In this document: piece after piece, positions 3,417-5,746 of the stretch
Layout: each line of letters starts with the position of its first letter
How positions within the stretch are numbered: the first letter of the stretch is position 1
Source of the DNA: an uncultured Collinsella sp.
Lineage (GTDB): Bacteria > Actinomycetota > Coriobacteriia > Coriobacteriales > Coriobacteriaceae
Assembly (NCBI GenBank): GCA_900545875.1
Contig: URAQ01000119.1
Span: 1 to 5,746 of the forward strand
DNA length: 5,746 nt
Reading direction: 5' to 3'
Position numbers and translations under genes: made by a program
The notes under the pieces: model-generated
Database searches by the model: none
Told to the model about the DNA's origin: nothing
Seen by the model: the letters and a program-made list of their open reading frames with translations, nothing else

Positions 3417-5746
3417 ATGGTAAACGATTTGAGCGGTATAGACGACCTCGAGCTGATGCCGCTGGGCGGAGGCTATATGGTGCGACGCGAACGCTTGATG
3501 AATGAGCTTATCGCCAAGGGCCGAAAGGCCGGCATCGTGGTTCTTTATGCGCCCGACGGGTTTGGGAAGACCTCGGTGCTGCTGCAGTACACCCATGAGG
3601 TTAAATGCGACCCGACGCGAGGCCCCGTGCGGATTATCGAGGCCGATCGCGCCACTGGGCGCGAGGTGTTTATGCAGCTCGAGGTGGTTACCGAAGAACT
3701 CAAAGACAAACCGCACTCCCTTATCGCGATTGATAATGTGCCAAACCTCGATCAGCACGATACCGAAGACCTCATCGACGGGATTCGCGGCCTGCGCGCT
3801 ATGGGGGTAGGGGTCTTTATCTCCTGCCGTCCTTCAAATCGTCAGCTGATTCATGGGCTGGGCGATTCGGTTAAGATCAATGCGCAGATGCTCAAGGTGC
3901 ATGCCTATGAGTATTCGGCGTGGGCATCGGCGTTTTCGATCAGCACATCGCTCGACTTCTATCAGCTCACGCAGGGCGTGCCCGAGCTCGTTTCGGCATT
4001 GCAGACGGGTCTGTATGGCCAAGGCGACGTAGCCGGCCTGCTCGAAAACGAGATTGTCAACGTATATGGCGCGGCACTTGCCGATCTGGCTTCGCTCGAC
4101 AATAATGCGCTGTTTTGTGTGGCATGTCTCATGGTTTTGATGGGCGAGGGCAATATAGCAGAACTCGAGGCTTGTGGGGTAAGGCTGTCGATGGTCGACC
4201 AGTCCTACTTTGTACGCGACTACCCGATCTTTGGCTTGGACCCCGCCGAGCGGAGTTTTACGTGTCTGGGCACGGAGGATAACGGACGCTTGCGTTTGCG
4301 TAAGTTGGTGGCCGAGGTTCGCCCCGAACTTGTTCCGAGGGCGGCTCGAATTTTGCTTAAGGCGGGTAGATGCGATGCGGCGATGGGCCTGGCGGACGCC
4401 TTTTTGGACCGTGAAGCGGTCCTTGAACTTGCTGGGCAGTATGGGGTCGATCTGGCTCTGACGGGGCACGGGGCCGATATCTGCCGAGCAGCGCTGGGCA
4501 CGATCGATGCCGACGATCCGGCTCCAGAGCCAACGCCTGCCGAAGCGCTTGGCGTATATCTGGCAGCGGTCAGCGTGTCCAATACAAAGCTCGCTCGCTA
4601 TATGGCATCGGTCATCGAGCGCGGGGGCGAACGGGCGGCCTGCGAAATAGACCCTGTTTCATGGAGGGTGGCCCAGACGCTGACGGCTGTTTGCTATGGG
4701 GACAACGGGCTTGGGCTTCCTACGAACCTGGCCGTGCCAGAAATCGAGACATCCCATACCGCACTCGATATGCTGTCTGCGCATATCGAGGTCAAGCGGT
4801 GCCTGACCGAGCGGGGAGATGACGGCGGCGTTCTACAGCAGCTCAAAACGAGCAAGGCCTACGATTGCGAGCTCGACCTCGCGGGGATTGTTATACGGGC
4901 CGATAGTATGCTGGCGGAGCTGTTTGATGGGTCGTATGCAGGGACTGACGAGCGTGATGACGAGATGGCCCTGACACTCGAGGCGCTCGAAGCGCGTGGA
5001 ATCCGAGCGCTCGCCATCTGGGTGCGCATGGTGTTATCGGCGCGGCGCCTGCTCGCCGGCATGCCGGTGACCGACGAGCAGGCATTCAATGAGCTCGACC
5101 GTTTTGCCGTGCGCGTGCGTGACAATCAGGTTCAGTTGTTTGGCTTGATACTGGAAGGCTGGCAGTCACTGGCTGAGGGGCGTCCGGTCAATGCCAAATT
5201 CCGTGCGGTGCAGGTGCTCAGGCTTGCCGAGGAATCGATTGGATACATACGCGACAACGCACTGCTGCTAGAGCGCGCGGCGTACTTACGCAATACATCG
5301 ATGGTATCGGTGCGCGAAGAGGCAGAGCTGCTCGATTTGAGTCGGACGCAGGTCGGTGGTGCCGAGGCTTGGATGGTGGCGCTGCATTTGGCCTCCGCGG
5401 GCCGCGATAGCGACCTTGCAGCCTGGATGTCCATGAACCGCCCAGGGATTTTGGATCCGTCGTATCGGCTGTTTGCGCGTCTTGCGATGCATTGTCTGGG
5501 TGAGCCGGCTGCTAGAATTCGAAAGAAGCTCCCGGTGCGCGAGCTGTCGCGGTATTCGCTGCGTGACGACTTTGAGGGCGAAGGCGAGCGTCTGTTCCAG
5601 GCCGGCGATGCCGAGGGCGTCGATGTGATTGGCCATATCGAGATCCGCATGTTTGGGGCGTTTCGCGCCGAGCGCGACGGGTTTCCCATCACGGATAAGA
5701 TGTGGCGCCGCAAGAAAGCGGCGACGCTTGCCGAGCGGCTTGCGCT
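3417..5746 (+). CDS. Large STAND/MalT-like NTPase transcriptional regulator with OmpR/SARP-type winged helix (3' end outside window)
   Basis: An uninterrupted frame of 776 codons from ATG 3417 to the window edge. Domains in order: an N-terminal P-loop NTPase (about residues 20-200) with Walker A APDGFGKT (45-52), Walker B LIAIDN (102-107) and a sensor-like ISCR ending at R138; then about 500 residues of weakly conserved, probably helical-repeat sequence; then from about residue 740 the start of a winged helix of the OmpR/SARP kind (IEIRMFGAF at 741-749, W763 followed by RRKK, then AATLAERLA to 776). The helix probably continues, perhaps into a BTAD domain, beyond the window. There is no signal peptide or membrane segment, so it should be cytoplasmic. 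Such proteins bind NTP and an inducer, multimerise and activate transcription. Its target and inducer are unknown. It follows a strong terminator, so it is likely transcribed alone. It uses ATA and GGG codons that glmM and nagB avoid. Confidence 0.85.
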   Translation, partial: MVNDLSGIDDLELMPLGGGYMVRRERLMNELIAKGRKAGIVVLYAPDGFGKTSVLLQYTHEVKCDPTRGPVRIIEADRATGREVFMQLEVVTEELKDKPHSLIAIDNVPNLDQHDTEDLIDGIRGLRAMGVGVFISCRPSNRQLIHGLGDSVKINAQMLKVHAYEYSAWASAFSISTSLDFYQLTQGVPELVSALQTGLYGQGDVAGLLENEIVNVYGAALADLASLDNNALFCVACLMVLMGEGNIAELEACGVRLSMVDQSYFVRDYPIFGLDPAERSFTCLGTEDNGRLRLRKLVAEVRPELVPRAARILLKAGRCDAAMGLADAFLDREAVLELAGQYGVDLALTGHGADICRAALGTIDADDPAPEPTPAEALGVYLAAVSVSNTKLARYMASVIERGGERAACEIDPVSWRVAQTLTAVCYGDNGLGLPTNLAVPEIETSHTALDMLSAHIEVKRCLTERGDDGGVLQQLKTSKAYDCELDLAGIVIRADSMLAELFDGSYAGTDERDDEMALTLEALEARGIRALAIWVRMVLSARRLLAGMPVTDEQAFNELDRFAVRVRDNQVQLFGLILEGWQSLAEGRPVNAKFRAVQVLRLAEESIGYIRDNALLLERAAYLRNTSMVSVREEAELLDLSRTQVGGAEAWMVALHLASAGRDSDLAAWMSMNRPGILDPSYRLFARLAMHCLGEPAARIRKKLPVRELSRYSLRDDFEGEGERLFQAGDAEGVDVIGHIEIRMFGAFRAERDGFPITDKMWRRKKAATLAERLA

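Noticed and set aside
3220..3423. 67-codon + strand frame upstream of the regulator
   Set aside because: No Shine-Dalgarno sequence before ATG 3220, no recognisable protein, and it runs over the regulator's ribosome binding site and start.
3834..4582. Minus-strand frames of 120 to 211 codons inside the regulator gene
   Set aside because: They are antisense to a continuous frame with NTPase and winged-helix motifs; no start signals or family motifs are visible.
1..5746. CRISPR array, insertion sequence, transposase or phage genes
   Set aside because: No regularly spaced repeats, no transposase motifs and no terminal inverted repeats were seen.

Overview
The window is moderately high in G+C and carries genes of a Gram-positive type. 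They are a GlmM of about 445 residues, a single-domain glucose-family PTS IIA protein, a short 242-residue NagB with the 'GNNGHIGFNEP' loop seen in Gram-positive enzymes, and a very large NTPase-type regulator with an OmpR/SARP-like winged helix. This mix fits the Actinobacteria, most likely a gut member of the Coriobacteriia such as Collinsella. That placement is inferred from gene content and protein style; no marker gene here proves it. All four genes lie on the + strand.

Layout: 1-61 is the end of an upstream intergenic region with the glmM ribosome binding site. glmM (62-1399) is followed after 71 bases by the PTS IIA gene (1471-1968), which has a plausible extended -10 promoter in that gap. 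Positions 1969-2239 are non-coding. They hold a good -10 box (TACAAT), a perfect 10-bp hairpin right after the expected start of transcription, and several further stems, some mutually exclusive, ending at the nagB ribosome binding site. This looks like a structured mRNA leader, and I recognise no known riboswitch class in it. nagB (2240-2968) ends in a textbook intrinsic terminator (3001-3028). Positions 3029-3416 are non-coding, with a 13-base direct repeat and two dyads near the next gene. From 3417 to the window edge runs an open reading frame of at least 776 codons for a STAND/MalT-like NTPase regulator, cut off inside its DNA-binding domain.

How the genes fit together: GlmM and NagB sit on opposite sides of the glucosamine-6-phosphate branch point. 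GlmM sends GlcN-6-P toward UDP-GlcNAc and peptidoglycan. NagB sends it to fructose-6-phosphate and ammonia for glycolysis. The IIA protein carries phosphate toward a PTS permease for glucose or an amino sugar encoded elsewhere. The first three genes thus form an amino-sugar/PTS cluster. The large regulator lies beyond a strong terminator, differs in codon use, and is probably a separate transcription unit whose target cannot be told from this window.

The part most worth following up is the nagB leader with its competing hairpins. No clearly new multi-gene system is visible.
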